From Pseudomonas sp. FP2196 (GTDB taxonomy: Bacteria; Pseudomonadota; Gammaproteobacteria; Pseudomonadales; Pseudomonadaceae), in the NCBI RefSeq assembly GCF_030687715.1, contig NZ_CP117445.1, positions 1,422,501 through 1,486,500 of the forward strand: DNA of 64,000 nucleotides, written 5' to 3'. Below are positions 43,825 through 53,645 of this stretch, piece after piece (positions within the stretch are counted from its first letter, which is position 1; each line of letters opens with the position of its first letter). Under the pieces are notes generated by a model that ran no database searches, was not told where the DNA came from, and was given only the letters and a program-made list of their open reading frames with translations. The position numbers and the translations under genes were made by a program.

Positions 43825-46800
43825 TGGCCAGCCTCTTTAGGAGTTTCTTTAGTTTCATCCTGGTCGGCGTTTTTGCGCTGGCCTATGGACGAAACCGTGA
43901 CGAAGAACAGTGGGACCCAGAAGATCGCCAGGATCGTGGCCGTGAGCATACCGCCAATTACGCCAGTACCGATCGCATGTTGACTGCCTGAACCGGCGCC
44001 CGTGGAGATCGCCAACGGTACAACACCGAGCACGAAGGCCAGCGACGTCATGATGATCGGTCGCAGACGCATGCGGCACGCTTCAATCGCGGCATCGCGC
44101 AGACTGCGCCCTTGCTCGTGCAGCTCTTTGGCGAATTCGACGATCAGAATGGCGTTTTTAGCCGCAAGACCGATGGTCGTCAACAGGCCCACCTGGAAGT
44201 ACACGTCGTTGGACAGACCGCGCAGGCTGGTGGCCATCAGCGCACCGATGATCCCCAACGGCACCACGAGCATGACCGCGATCGGAATCGACCAGCTTTC
44301 ATACAGCGCCGCCAGACACAGGAACACCATCAGCAGCGACAGGGCGTACAGCGCTGGCGCTTGCGAGCCGGACAGGCGTTCCTCATAGGACAGACCAGTC
44401 CAGGAGATACCGACACCGGCCGGCAACTTCTTGGCAATCGCTTCGACTTCGGCCATCGCATCACCGGTGGAATAACCCGGTGCCGGAGAACCGAGCACCT
44501 CCATCGCTTCCACGCCGTTATATCGGGCCAGTTTCGGCGAACCGTAGATCCACTCGCCCTTGGCGAAAGCGGAGAACGGCACCATGGTTCCGGCGCTGTT
44601 GCGCACGTACCATTTCTTCAAGTCTTCAGGGCTCATGCGAGCACCGGCCTGACCCTGCACGTAGACCTTCTTCACCCGACCACGGTCGATGAAGTCGTTG
44701 ACGTAGCTACTACCGAAGGAGATCGACAGAGTGCTGTTGATGTCGGAGAGGCTCAAGCCAAGGGCCTGGGCTTTCTCGTCGTCGATTTCCAGATGGTATT
44801 GCGGTTCGTCGTTCAGGCCGTTCGGACGCACTTGGTAGAGCACCTTGCTCTGTGCCGCGAGGCCGAGGAACTGGTTACGCGCTTCCATCAGTTTTTCGTG
44901 ACCGATACCGGCACGGTCTTGCAAGAACACGTCGAAACCGGTGGCGTTACCCAACTCCAGTACCGCGGGCGGGGCGAAAGCAAACACCATCGCGTCGCGG
45001 AAGCTGAAGAAGTGTTGCTGGGCACGCTGTGCGAGAGCGAACACGCTGTTGCCAGCGTCACGCTCGTCCCACGGTTTGAGCATGATGAACGCCAGACCGG
45101 AGCTCTGACCACGACCGGCAAAGTTGAAGCCGTTCACGGTAAACACCGAGGACACCGCGCCCGCTTCTTTATCCAGCAGGTAGGTACGCATCTCGTCGAT
45201 CACGACTTGGGTACGTTCGGCACTGGAACCGGCCGGGGTTTGCACCTGAGCGAACAATACGCCCTGATCTTCTTCCGGCAGGAACGCGGTTGGAATGCGG
45301 GTGAACAGCCAGATCATGCCGACGACGATCAGCAAGTACGCCAGCAGATACGGAGCCTTGCGCTGCAGCATGTTGCCGACACCGCGCTCATAGCTTCTGA
45401 CGCCGCGGTCGAAATTGCGGTTGAACCAGCCGAAGAAGCCTTTTTTCGGCGTGCCGTGCTCACCTTTCGCAATGGGCTTGAGCATGGTGGCGCACAGCGC
45501 CGGGGTGAAGATCAGTGCAACCAGTACCGACAGGGCCATGGCCGAGACGATGGTGATCGAGAACTGCTTATAAATCACACCGGTGGAACCGCTGAAGAAC
45601 GCCATCGGCAGCAGTACCGCCGACAGAACAAGGGCGATACCCACCAGGGCGCCCTGGATCTGGCCCATGGACTTCTTGGTCGCTTCCTTCGGTGACAGGC
45701 CTTCTTCGGCCATCACCCGCTCGACGTTTTCCACCACAACAATGGCGTCGTCCACCAGCAAGCCGATGGCCAGCACCATACCGAACATGGTCAGGGTGTT
45801 GATGCTGAAGCCTGCGGCGGCAAGGATGCCGAACGTACCCAGCAATACCACCGGCACGGTCATCGTGGTGATGACGGTGGCGCGGAAGTTCTGCAGGAAC
45901 AGGAACATCACCAGGAACACCAGCACGATCGCTTCGACCAGGGTTTCAACCACACCCTTGATCGACTCGGTCACTACCGGAGTGGTGTCATATGGGAACA
46001 CCACTTCCATGCCTTGCGGGAAGAATGGCTTGAGGTCATCAATCGTCTTGCGCAGCGCTTTGGCGGTGTCGAGGGCGTTGGCGCCGTTGGCCAGTTTTAC
46101 CGCCAGACCGGAAGCCGGACTGCCGTTGAACTGAGCAGAGATGCTGGAGTTTTCACCACCCAGGCCCACGTCAGCGACGTCGCCGACACGGACTTGCGAA
46201 CCGTCCTGGTTGACCTTCAGCAGAATCGCCTTGAACTGCTCGGCAGTTTGCAGACGGGTCTTGCCGATGATCGTGGCGTTCAGTTGCTGGCCAGGCAGCG
46301 CTGGCAAACCGCCGAGCTGACCGGAAGACACCTGAACGTTCTGCGCCGAGATCGCGGTGCTGACGTCAGACGGGGTCAGGTTGTACTTGTTCAACTTGGC
46401 CGGGTCGAGCCAGATGCGCATCGCGTACTGGGCACCGAAGACCTGGAAGTCACCGACACCGGCGGTGCGCGAGATCGGATCCTGCATGTTCGACACGATG
46501 TAGTTGGACAGGTCGTCCTTGGTCATGCTGCCGTCACGCGACACCACGCCGATCACCAGCAGGAAGTTTTTCACTGCCTTGGTCACGCGGATACCTTGTT
46601 GCTGCACTTCCTGCGGCAACAGCGGGGTGGCCAGGTTCAGCTTGTTCTGAACCTGAACCTGCGCGGTGTCGGAGTTGGTGCCTTGCTCGAAGGTCGCGGT
46701 GATGGTCATGCTGCCGTCGGAGTTACTTTCCGACGACACATAACGCAGATTGTCGATACCGTTGAGTTGTTGCTCGATCACCTGAACCACGGTGTCCTGC

Positions 46801-46970
46801 ACGGTTTGCGCCGAAGCACCCGGGTAGGTCACGGAGATCGCAATGGCCGGTGGCGCAATGCTCGGGTACTGGTTGATCGGCAACTTGAGGATCGATAGTG
46901 CCCCGACCAGCATGATCACCAGGGCTATTACCCAGGCGAAAATCGGACGGTCGATAAAGAATTTCGACAT
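43821..46970 (-). CDS. emhB: RND multidrug efflux transporter EmhB/TtgB
   Basis: The 1049-residue inner-membrane pump is an HAE1-type RND transporter: [23 protein letters not shown] at helix 1, [18 protein letters not shown] (the proton-relay Asp pair in helix 4), and a C-terminal half repeating the layout ([23 protein letters not shown]). Length equals TtgB/EmhB/MexB. Such pumps export solvents, polycyclic aromatics and antibiotics. It starts 3 bases after emhA ends. Confidence 0.96.
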   Translation of the reverse strand: MSKFFIDRPIFAWVIALVIMLVGALSILKLPINQYPSIAPPAIAISVTYPGASAQTVQDTVVQVIEQQLNGIDNLRYVSSESNSDGSMTITATFEQGTNSDTAQVQVQNKLNLATPLLPQEVQQQGIRVTKAVKNFLLVIGVVSRDGSMTKDDLSNYIVSNMQDPISRTAGVGDFQVFGAQYAMRIWLDPAKLNKYNLTPSDVSTAISAQNVQVSSGQLGGLPALPGQQLNATIIGKTRLQTAEQFKAILLKVNQDGSQVRVGDVADVGLGGENSSISAQFNGSPASGLAVKLANGANALDTAKALRKTIDDLKPFFPQGMEVVFPYDTTPVVTESIKGVVETLVEAIVLVFLVMFLFLQNFRATVITTMTVPVVLLGTFGILAAAGFSINTLTMFGMVLAIGLLVDDAIVVVENVERVMAEEGLSPKEATKKSMGQIQGALVGIALVLSAVLLPMAFFSGSTGVIYKQFSITIVSAMALSVLVALIFTPALCATMLKPIAKGEHGTPKKGFFGWFNRNFDRGVRSYERGVGNMLQRKAPYLLAYLLIVVGMIWLFTRIPTAFLPEEDQGVLFAQVQTPAGSSAERTQVVIDEMRTYLLDKEAGAVSSVFTVNGFNFAGRGQSSGLAFIMLKPWDERDAGNSVFALAQRAQQHFFSFRDAMVFAFAPPAVLELGNATGFDVFLQDRAGIGHEKLMEARNQFLGLAAQSKVLYQVRPNGLNDEPQYHLEIDDEKAQALGLSLSDINSTLSISFGSSYVNDFIDRGRVKKVYVQGQAGARMSPEDLKKWYVRNSAGTMVPFSAFAKGEWIYGSPKLARYNGVEAMEVLGSPAPGYSTGDAMAEVEAIAKKLPAGVGISWTGLSYEERLSGSQAPALYALSLLMVFLCLAALYESWSIPIAVMLVVPLGIIGALMATSLRGLSNDVYFQVGLLTTIGLAAKNAILIVEFAKELHEQGRSLRDAAIEACRMRLRPIIMTSLAFVLGVVPLAISTGAGSGSQHAIGTGVIGGMLTATILAIFWVPLFFVTVSSIGQRKNADQDETKETPKEAGQ

Positions 46971-46973
46971 GAG

Positions 46974-48131
46974 TTACTCCCCTTTGCCGCCAGCGGCTTT
47001 ATCAGCTGCTTGAGCGGGGGCCGGGTTCTTGGTGCCTACGTTAGTCGCTTCGCTCGGGTTCACCTGCACACCAGGACGGACATATTGCAGCCCTTCGGTG
47101 ATCAGACGATCGCCGGCCTTGAGGCCGTCTTCGATCAGCCACTGGCTGCCGACGGTGCGGCTGGCCTTGAGCTGACGCAGTTCAACCTTGTTGTCGGCGC
47201 CGACGACCAGTGCGGTCGGGGTGCCTTTGAGGTCGCGGGTCACGCCCTGTTGCGGCGCCAGAATGGCGGCGGCGTTGACGCCGGCCTGCAACTGGGCGCG
47301 GACGAACATGCCCGGCAGCAGGGTGTGATCCGGGTTCGGGAATACCGCACGCAGGGTCACGGAGCCGGTAGTCGGGTCGACCGTGACTTCGGAGAATTCC
47401 AGCTTACCGTCGAGCTTGTACTGGCTGCCGTCCTCCAAAGTCAGTTTGACCGCCGCCGAGTTGTCGCCGGCCTTCTGCAGACGACCGCTTTCCAGCTCGC
47501 GGCGCAGTTCCAGCAATTCCACCGAGGACTGGGTGACGTCGACGTAGATCGGGTCCAGCTGCTGGATCACGGCCATGGCGTCGGTCTGGCCATTGCTGAC
47601 CAGCGCACCTTCAGTCACAGAAGAACGGCCGATACGCCCGGAGATCGGCGCGTAGACCTTGGTGTAACGCACGTTGATCTGCGCGCTCTGCAAGGACGCT
47701 TCCGATTCCATCCGGTTGGATACGGCGGTGTCGTATTCCTGACGGCTGACAGCCTGCTCATCGACCAGTTGCTTGTAGCGGTCGGAGATCGACTTGGTCG
47801 AACGCAGGTTGGCTTCGGCGCTTTTCAGGGTCGCTTCATAGACCGACGGATCGATCTGATACAGCTGCTGGCCGGCTTTGACGTCGCCGCCTTCCTTGAA
47901 CAGACGCTTGAGAATGATGCCGTTGACCTGCGGTCGAACTTCCGCGATGCGGAACGCACTGGTGCGGCCCGGCAGTTCGGACGTGAGGGTAAACGCTTGT
48001 GGTTGCAGGGTGACGACGCCGACCTGAGGAGGCGGAGCGGCTGGGGCCGCTTCTTCCTTTTTACATCCGCTGAGCAGCGATGCCAGGGCGACGGCAGTGA
48101 CCAGAGCGGTAACAGCTGGCTTGAATTGCAT
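46974..48131 (-). CDS. emhA: RND efflux periplasmic adaptor EmhA/TtgA
   Basis: The 385-residue membrane-fusion protein has a lipoprotein signal (ALVTAVALASLLSGCKKEE, Cys22), a biotinyl-lipoyl-like domain (VRPQVNGIILKRLFKEGGDVKAGQQLYQID) and a coiled-coil hairpin. I chose the start at MQFKPAV; the extra upstream residues in frame are not conserved. First gene of the operon, divergent from emhR, with the shared operator in between. Confidence 0.95.
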   Translation of the reverse strand: MQFKPAVTALVTAVALASLLSGCKKEEAAPAAPPPQVGVVTLQPQAFTLTSELPGRTSAFRIAEVRPQVNGIILKRLFKEGGDVKAGQQLYQIDPSVYEATLKSAEANLRSTKSISDRYKQLVDEQAVSRQEYDTAVSNRMESEASLQSAQINVRYTKVYAPISGRIGRSSVTEGALVSNGQTDAMAVIQQLDPIYVDVTQSSVELLELRRELESGRLQKAGDNSAAVKLTLEDGSQYKLDGKLEFSEVTVDPTTGSVTLRAVFPNPDHTLLPGMFVRAQLQAGVNAAAILAPQQGVTRDLKGTPTALVVGADNKVELRQLKASRTVGSQWLIEDGLKAGDRLITEGLQYVRPGVQVNPSEATNVGTKNPAPAQAADKAAGGKGE

Positions 48132-48220
48132 GAAGATCCTCGGGTCAGGCGCGCGAGAAGCGCACAAGAAGTGTGTAAGGGTAAAAAAAGTCTGCTGGGT
48201 GGATAAGTAGCTTGCTAAGT

Positions 48221-48251
48221 AATATACTTACGTTCATGGTTGTTTGTAAAC
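48221..48251. promoter_or_regulatory. EmhR/TtgR operator between emhA and emhR
   Basis: The segment ATATACTTACGTTCATGG followed by TTGTTTGTAAAC is almost identical to the TtgR operator between ttgR and ttgA of P. putida. It contains the imperfect inverted halves TTAC...GTAA and should overlap both promoters. Confidence 0.82.
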
Positions 48252-48397
48252 ACCTTGGCTTCGTACCCACCCTGTTACAAAAGTCGTCGCAAGGTTTGAA
48301 ATTGTAGGCCGGGGAGCCGATTCATGAGAGATCGCCCCCACTTTATTCAGCGGATATTCAGACATCCCTGAAACATCCTGTTTGAGGTTTTACTGCC

Positions 48398-49030
48398 ATG
48401 GTCCGTCGTACCAAAGAGGAAGCTCAAGAAACCCGCAGCCAGATTCTGGAAGCGGCGGAGAAAGCCTTCTATGAAAGAGGCGTGGCCCGCACGACCCTGG
48501 CGGATATCGCGACAATGGCCGGTGTCACTCGCGGCGCCATCTATTGGCATTTCAGCAACAAGGCCGATCTGGTCCAGGCCATGCTCGACAGCTTGCATGA
48601 GCCGCTGGATGAACTGGCCAAAGCCAGTGAAAGCGAAGACGAACTCGACCCGCTGGGCTGCATGCGCAAATTGCTGATTCATTTGTTTCATCAAGTTGCG
48701 CTGGATCCGAAGACCCGACGCATCAACGAAATTCTGTTTCATAAGTGCGAGTTCACCGATGAAATGTGCGATTTGCGCCAGCAGCGCCGGGCGGCCAGTC
48801 TCGATTGCAATCTGCGTATCGGGCTGACCCTGCGTAATGCGGTGAATCGCGGTCAGTTGCCGGACGATCTCGACACTGCCCGCGCAGCCATCAGCATTCA
48901 TGCTTATATCGATGGCCTTCTGTATGGATGGCTGTTGGCGCCGGACAGCTTTGAGCTGCATGCCGAAGCCGAGCGTTGGGTCGATACAGGGCTGGACATG
49001 CTGCGCCTGAGCCCCAGCCTGCGCAAATGA
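48398..49030 (+). CDS. emhR: TetR-family repressor of the efflux operon, EmhR/TtgR
   Basis: The 210-residue TetR-type protein has the N-terminal [44 protein letters not shown] (residues 18-59) and a ligand-binding C-terminal domain. It matches EmhR of P. fluorescens cLP6a and TtgR of P. putida, which release DNA when they bind antibiotics, flavonoids or solvents. The gene is divergent from emhABC with the operator between. Confidence 0.94.
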   Translation: MVRRTKEEAQETRSQILEAAEKAFYERGVARTTLADIATMAGVTRGAIYWHFSNKADLVQAMLDSLHEPLDELAKASESEDELDPLGCMRKLLIHLFHQVALDPKTRRINEILFHKCEFTDEMCDLRQQRRAASLDCNLRIGLTLRNAVNRGQLPDDLDTARAAISIHAYIDGLLYGWLLAPDSFELHAEAERWVDTGLDMLRLSPSLRK

Positions 49031-49167
49031 AAGAAAATGCGTAATTGGCACAGCGTATGTCAATTGGCTTTCTTTTAAATACGTTTGCGGCGCGAAGTTT
49101 ATAGGTAGCGAGCCGCTCATTTTGTAGGGATTTTGTGTCGTGTGTGTGAACGAGTGTTGGCCGCTTG

Positions 49168-49326
49168 CCCTCACCCTGACCCTCTCCCGGAGGGAGAAGG
49201 GACTGACCCAGGTGATTTCAGGATCTGCACCGACCTGACAATCTGCCGTCGGACTCAGGCTTCAGACAGCATGAAGATCAGCGCCCTTTCTCCCGCGCCC
49301 CATGGGGGAGAGGGCTGGGGTGAGGG
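49168..49326. repeat. Small element with terminal inverted repeats
   Basis: CCCTCACCCTGACCCTCTCC at the left end pairs imperfectly with GGAGAGGGCTGGGGTGAGGG at the right end, with further internal complementarity (CCCGGAGGGAGAAGGG / CCCTTTCTCCC). Ends like these recur in many bacterial genomes as short non-coding palindromic elements; it could be a MITE remnant. Confidence 0.65.
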
Positions 49327-49369
49327 GGATCGATTTCAGCCTCAACCATTTCCTCAAACCGAAAAACAA

Positions 49370-49401
49370 AAAGCCCCCGACTCTCACAAGTCGGGGGCTT
49401 T
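49370..49401 (-). terminator. Rho-independent terminator of the xenB operon
   Basis: AAAGCCCCCGACT / AGTCGGGGGCTTT stem with a 6-base loop and TTTGTTTTTCGG tail on the minus strand, 20 bases past the xenB stop. Confidence 0.9.
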
Positions 49402-49420
49402 CGCGTTTCTGCGGTATGCC

Positions 49421-50470
49421 TTACAGCGTCGGATAGTCGATATAACCCACCGGGCCTTTCGCATAGAACAGCTCTGGACGCGCATCATTCAACGGCGCAT
49501 CCGCTTTCAAGCGAGCCGGCAGATCCGGGTTGGCAATGAACGGCACACCGAACGCCACGGCGTCAGCCTTGCCGCTGGCCAGCCATTCGTTGGCGCTGTC
49601 CTTGGTGAAGCGCTCGTTGGCGATGTACGGGCCGCCAAAAGCTTCTTTGAGTTGCGGGCCGAGGCTGTCGGTGCCTTCTTTCTCGCGGGAGCAGATGAAG
49701 GCGATGCCACGTTTGCCCAGCTCGCGAGCCACGTAAGTGAAGGTTTCAGCCAGATTGTCGTCGCCCATGTCATGGGAGTCGGCGCGTGGTGCCAGGTGCA
49801 CACCGACACGCCCGGCGCCCCAGACTTCGATGGCCGCGTCAGTCACTTCCAGCAGCAGGCGGGCACGGTTTTCCAGGGAGCCGCCGTAGTTGTCGGTGCG
49901 CTGGTTGGTGCTGCTTTGCAGGAACTGGTCGAGCAGGTAGCCGTTGGCACCGTGGATTTCCACGCCGTCGAAACCGGCGGCTTTGGCGTTTTCGGCACCG
50001 GTGCGGTAGGCGTCGACGATGTCGGCGATCTCAGCGGTTTCCAGTGCACGCGGGGTTGGGTAGTCGGCCAATGGGCGCACCAGGCTGACGTGGCCCTTAG
50101 GCTGGATGGCGCTTGGCGCGACCGGCGCATCGCCGTTCAGGTACGACGGGTGGGAGACCCGGCCGACGTGCCACAGTTGCAGGAAGATCTTGCCGCCAGC
50201 GCCGTGAATGGCTTTGGTCACGTTGGCCCACCCGCGCACTTGATCGTTGGACCAGATGCCCGGGGTGTCCGGGTAGCCGACGCCCATCGGCGTCACCGAA
50301 GTCGCTTCGCTGAGGATCAGGCCGGCGGAGGCGCGCTGCACGTAGTACTCGGCCATCAGCGCGTTCGGCACGCGGCCTTCGTCGGCGCGGCAGCGGGTCA
50401 GCGGTGCCATGATGATGCGATTGGACAGCTCAACGTCGCCCAGTTTGATCGGATCGAAAATAGTTGCCAT
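49421..50470 (-). CDS. xenB: Xenobiotic reductase B (old yellow enzyme family)
   Basis: The 349-residue FMN-dependent enzyme shows NRIIMAPLTRCRA, LQLWHVGRVSHPSY, and the catalytic His173/Asn176 in GVEIHGANGYLLDQFLQ, with NYGGSLENRARLLLEV after it. It reduces activated C=C bonds, nitrate esters and nitroaromatics with NADPH; length and sequence fit XenB of P. fluorescens and NemA of E. coli. It is last in an operon with an ArsR regulator and an MFS exporter, like the nem-type arrangement in which a regulator senses electrophiles. Confidence 0.92.
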   Translation of the reverse strand: MATIFDPIKLGDVELSNRIIMAPLTRCRADEGRVPNALMAEYYVQRASAGLILSEATSVTPMGVGYPDTPGIWSNDQVRGWANVTKAIHGAGGKIFLQLWHVGRVSHPSYLNGDAPVAPSAIQPKGHVSLVRPLADYPTPRALETAEIADIVDAYRTGAENAKAAGFDGVEIHGANGYLLDQFLQSSTNQRTDNYGGSLENRARLLLEVTDAAIEVWGAGRVGVHLAPRADSHDMGDDNLAETFTYVARELGKRGIAFICSREKEGTDSLGPQLKEAFGGPYIANERFTKDSANEWLASGKADAVAFGVPFIANPDLPARLKADAPLNDARPELFYAKGPVGYIDYPTL

Positions 50471-50500
50471 GTCTACAACCCTCGTCAGTGAAGTGGTTAA

Positions 50501-51667
50501 TCAGTGGGTAGCGGGGGCCAGATCGGCATTGCCGTTCTGACGGAAAGTAATCAGGGTCACCAGCAGGGCGAGTACCGCCAAGACTGCTGCTGCCAGAGGC
50601 ACGCTGGTCAGGCCGAAACCGTGGGCGATAACGCTGCCGCCGACCCAGGCGCCGAGGGCGTTGCCGACGTTGAACGCGCCGATGTTCAGGGTCGACACCA
50701 GGTTCGGTGCCGCCTTGCCGAAGGTCACCACGTTGATTTGCAGCGCCGGTACGGCAGCGAACGAAGCGGTGGCCCAGAGGAACAGGGTGATTTCCGTCGG
50801 GATCAGCGCGACGCTGGTCCAGCTCAGCACGGTGGAGACCACGGCCATCGACACGAACACGCCGATCAGGGTGGCACCCAGGCGTTTGTCCGCCAGCTTG
50901 CCGCCGATGATGTTGCCGACAGTCAGACCGAGGCCGATCAACAGCAGGGTCCAGGTCACGCCTTTTGGCGAGACGCCGGTGACATCGCCGAGCAGCGGGG
51001 CGACGTAAGTGAAGAGGGTGAACATCGAGGCGGCGAACAGCGCGGTCATGCTCAGCGACAGCCAGATGCCGGCGCCTTTGAGGGCGGCGAGTTCGGCGCG
51101 CATGTCGAGTTTTTCTTCGTCACGCTTGGCCGGCAGGAAGCGGATCAGACCGATCAGCGCGATCACGCCAATCACCGTCACTGCCCAGAAGGTCGAACGC
51201 CAGCCGGCTTCCTGACCCAACGCGGTGCCCAGCGGCACGCCCAGAACGTTGGCAAGGGTCAGGCCGGTGAACATCAAAGCGACTGCCGAAGCGCGTTTGT
51301 TCGGCGCCACCAAACCTGCCGCCACGACCGAGCCGATACCGAAGAACGCACCGTGGCACAACGCGGTGACGACACGGGCAAACATCAGCACGTTGTAGTC
51401 ACTGGCGATGGCGCAGAGCAGGTTGCCGACAATGAAGATGCCCATCAACGCTACCAGTGCAGCCTTGCGCGGCAGTTTGGCGGTGGCCAGTGCCATGAAC
51501 GGCGCACCGATGGCCACGCCCAGGGCGTAACCGGTCACCAGCCAGCCGGCGCCGGGGATCGACACACCGAGGTCGGCCGCCACATCGGGCAGCAGGCCCA
51601 TGATGACGAACTCGGTGGTGCCGATGGCGAAGGCGCTCAAGGCCAGGATGAGTAGCGAGAGGGGCAT
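50501..51667 (-). CDS. MFS exporter (DHA1 family, AraJ-like)
   Basis: The 388-residue transporter has about twelve membrane segments with ILALSAFAIGTTEFVIMGLLPDVAADLGVS at helix 1 and LATAKLPRKAALVALMGIFI in the 2-3 loop, typical of the sugar-efflux/arabinose-efflux branch of DHA1. Substrate unknown. I chose the start at MPLSLLILALS (51667), which is 5 bases after the ArsR gene ends. Its position with ArsR and XenB suggests export of a toxic compound or its reduced product. Confidence 0.9.
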   Translation of the reverse strand: MPLSLLILALSAFAIGTTEFVIMGLLPDVAADLGVSIPGAGWLVTGYALGVAIGAPFMALATAKLPRKAALVALMGIFIVGNLLCAIASDYNVLMFARVVTALCHGAFFGIGSVVAAGLVAPNKRASAVALMFTGLTLANVLGVPLGTALGQEAGWRSTFWAVTVIGVIALIGLIRFLPAKRDEEKLDMRAELAALKGAGIWLSLSMTALFAASMFTLFTYVAPLLGDVTGVSPKGVTWTLLLIGLGLTVGNIIGGKLADKRLGATLIGVFVSMAVVSTVLSWTSVALIPTEITLFLWATASFAAVPALQINVVTFGKAAPNLVSTLNIGAFNVGNALGAWVGGSVIAHGFGLTSVPLAAAVLAVLALLVTLITFRQNGNADLAPATH

Positions 51668-51672
51668 TTGAA

Positions 51673-51993
51673 TCAATTCCTTGTGGGAGCGCTGAGCTCT
51701 TTGACGATGGCGTCGAGGAACGCCTGAATCACGTCCTCGTTGCGTTTGAAGAAGTGCCACTGCCCGGCCTTTTGGCTGCTGATCAGCCCGGCGCGTTGCA
51801 GGGTGGCGAGGTGGGCAGACACGGTCGACTGCGACAGGCCGCAGCGTTGATCGATCTGCCCGGCGCAGATGCCGTACTCGTGGTTGTGAATCTGTTCCGG
51901 AAACTGGGCTTTGGGGTCTTTCAGCCAGATGAGGATGTCTCGCCGTACTGGGTGTGCCAGGGCTTTTATTATTTCGTCGAGGTCGATGTTCAT
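51673..51993 (-). CDS. ArsR-family winged-helix regulator
   Basis: The 106-residue protein is an ArsR-type regulator: DLDEIIKALAHPVRRDILIWL, then the recognition helix in CGLSQSTVSAHLATLQRAGLISSQKAGQWHFFKRNE. It has a cysteine (CAGQIDQRC) just before the recognition helix that could sense electrophiles or metals; this is inference. First gene of the operon with the MFS gene and xenB; repeated palindromic half-sites lie upstream. Confidence 0.9.
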   Translation of the reverse strand: MNIDLDEIIKALAHPVRRDILIWLKDPKAQFPEQIHNHEYGICAGQIDQRCGLSQSTVSAHLATLQRAGLISSQKAGQWHFFKRNEDVIQAFLDAIVKELSAPTRN

Positions 51994-52020
51994 GGCTTGG
52001 GCTCGTGATGTCTGTAGCGC

Positions 52021-52102
52021 TATATCGCGATGAGGCGAACTTTAAATCGGTACTTCGCGATATACCAATATGAATTTGATCTTACGACCGCGTAAATCGG
52101 TA
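52021..52102. promoter_or_regulatory. Operator-like repeats upstream of the ArsR-xenB operon
   Basis: A perfect 10-bp inverted repeat, TATATCGCGA (52021-52030) and TCGCGATATA (52055-52064), and a direct repeat TAAATCGGTA (52043-52052 and 52093-52102) lie between the ArsR gene and acpH. ArsR proteins bind such sites; the site is likely autoregulatory. Confidence 0.6.
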
Positions 52103-52163
52103 TATCGGGTTATAACGATGCGTTGAGTGTATTGAAACGAAGGTGCAGTGCTAAGCTGCGCCC

Positions 52164-52733
52164 ATGAACTATCTCGCACATTTGCATCTCGGTGGCCAGC
52201 GCCCCGAGCAATTACTCGGCAGCCTGTACGGCGATTTCGTCAAAGGTCGGCTGCAGGGGCAGTTTGCTCCGGAGCTCGAGGCGGCGATTCAACTGCACCG
52301 ACGGATTGACGTTTTTACCGATCGCCATCCTCTAGTGGACATCGCGCTGGGGCGATTTTCCGAGACCCGGCGACGTTACGCCGGGATCGTCCTTGATGTG
52401 TTTTTCGATCATTGCCTGGCGCGGGACTGGAGGTTGTACGCCGATCAGCCGTTGGAGCAGTTCACCGCTGATGTTTATCGCGTGTTGTCTGGCGAGCAGC
52501 AACTGCCCGAGCGACTGGCGAAGATCGTCCCGCACATGGTCGCCAATGACTGGTTGGGGTCGTATCAGGAGTTTGAAGTGCTGGAGCAGGTGTTGCGCGG
52601 GATCTCGCGGCGCCTGACAAGGCCTGAAGAATTGGCCGGCGCGATGCAGGAGTTGCGGCGGTTGTATGAGCCGCTCAGTGAAGACTTCGCGCTGTTCTAT
52701 CCGCAGCTTCAGGATTTTGCCCAGAACCCCTAG
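52164..52733 (+). CDS. acpH: Acyl carrier protein phosphodiesterase (AcpH-like)
   Basis: The 189-residue protein shows the AcpH/DUF479 pattern MNYLAHLHL, LLGSLYGDFVKGRL, LHRRIDVFTDRHP and YAGIVLDVFFDHCLARDW; the His and Asp residues form the HD-like metal site. It removes the 4'-phosphopantetheine group from ACP. Length fits the family (E. coli AcpH, 193). It is divergent from the ArsR operon and followed by a family B REP pair. Confidence 0.9.
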   Translation: MNYLAHLHLGGQRPEQLLGSLYGDFVKGRLQGQFAPELEAAIQLHRRIDVFTDRHPLVDIALGRFSETRRRYAGIVLDVFFDHCLARDWRLYADQPLEQFTADVYRVLSGEQQLPERLAKIVPHMVANDWLGSYQEFEVLEQVLRGISRRLTRPEELAGAMQELRRLYEPLSEDFALFYPQLQDFAQNP

Positions 52734-52747
52734 ACACCGCAGATCAA

Positions 52748-52837
52748 TGTAGGAGTGAGCCTGCTCGCGAAAGCGGTGGGTCAGTCACATCAATGTTGCC
52801 TGACGTACCGCTATCGCGAGCAGGCCCACTCCTACAG
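52748..52837. repeat. REP-type inverted repeat, family B
   Basis: TGTAGGAGTGAGCCTGCTCG and an inverse copy with one change lie between the convergent acpH and olsA genes. Confidence 0.9.
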
Positions 52838-52850
52838 GGGATTTGTGTGT

Positions 52851-53645
52851 TCAGGCGGCGATCAGCTCGCCGGTACGACGCGGTTCCGCCGGTTTGGCGA
52901 CTTCACCAAACAACACCTTCTGCACCGCCTGCTGCGCTTCGAACGCCAGCGCCGCACGCTCCCTGCCCTGGCAGGCAATCGGCTTGAGCAGATGCACCTC
53001 GACATCGCCGCAATCATTGCTGAACAAGCGCATCAGGTGCGACAGCAAATCATCGTCACCAATGAACGGCGCCAGCGCATCGATTTCGCCGTCACGCAGA
53101 TAACGGATTGCCACCGGTTGCAGCATCACCTCGGAATCAATCGCCGCCGACAGCAAGCGACCGTGAAAGGTACGCAGCGAACGGCCGTCGGTGGTGGTGC
53201 CTTCCGGGAACATCAGCAGTGAGTGATCGGTTTGCAGGTGACGGGTCATCTGCTTGCGGATCAACTGGCTGTCGCCCGAGCCACGACGGATGAACAGGCT
53301 GCCAGCCTTGGCCGCCAGCCAACCGGCCACCGGCCAGGTGCGCACTTCGGCCTTGGACAGAAACGACAGCGGCGTGAGCATGCCGAGCAGTGGAATGTCC
53401 GTCCAGGAAACGTGGTTGCTGACCCACAGCATCGGTTGCTTTGGCAGTTCACCGTGTACGGTCACGCGAAAGGGCAGGGCATTGCTCAAGCGCGCCATGA
53501 AAAACCGCGACCAGCGCTGCCGACGCTCCATCGAGTGCGCCAGACCAATTCGTTCGAACACGCCGAAGACAGTGGCCATGCTCAAGCCCAGCGAGACCAC
53601 CAATAGCACTCGCGCGATCCGCGCGTACACCCGCAGGCGACTCAT
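52851..53645 (-). CDS. olsA: Lyso-ornithine lipid O-acyltransferase OlsA (PlsC family)
   Basis: The 264-residue membrane-associated acyltransferase has an N-terminal hydrophobic helix, the catalytic H-x4-D box in SNHVSWTDIPLLG, and FPEGTTTDGRSLRTFHGRLL (the glycerol/acceptor-binding motif). As the second gene after olsB (their stop and start overlap by one base, TAATG), it most likely adds the second acyl chain to lyso-ornithine lipid; it may also act as a general 1-acylglycerol-phosphate acyltransferase. Confidence 0.88.
   Translation of the reverse strand: MSRLRVYARIARVLLVVSLGLSMATVFGVFERIGLAHSMERRQRWSRFFMARLSNALPFRVTVHGELPKQPMLWVSNHVSWTDIPLLGMLTPLSFLSKAEVRTWPVAGWLAAKAGSLFIRRGSGDSQLIRKQMTRHLQTDHSLLMFPEGTTTDGRSLRTFHGRLLSAAIDSEVMLQPVAIRYLRDGEIDALAPFIGDDDLLSHLMRLFSNDCGDVEVHLLKPIACQGRERAALAFEAQQAVQKVLFGEVAKPAEPRRTGELIAA

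Larger units (their letters stand above)
49031..49420. other. Intergenic region with a palindromic element
   Basis: The 390-base gap contains a 159-base element with inverted ends (49168-49326) and the xenB terminator (49370-49401). No gene is supported. Confidence 0.6.
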
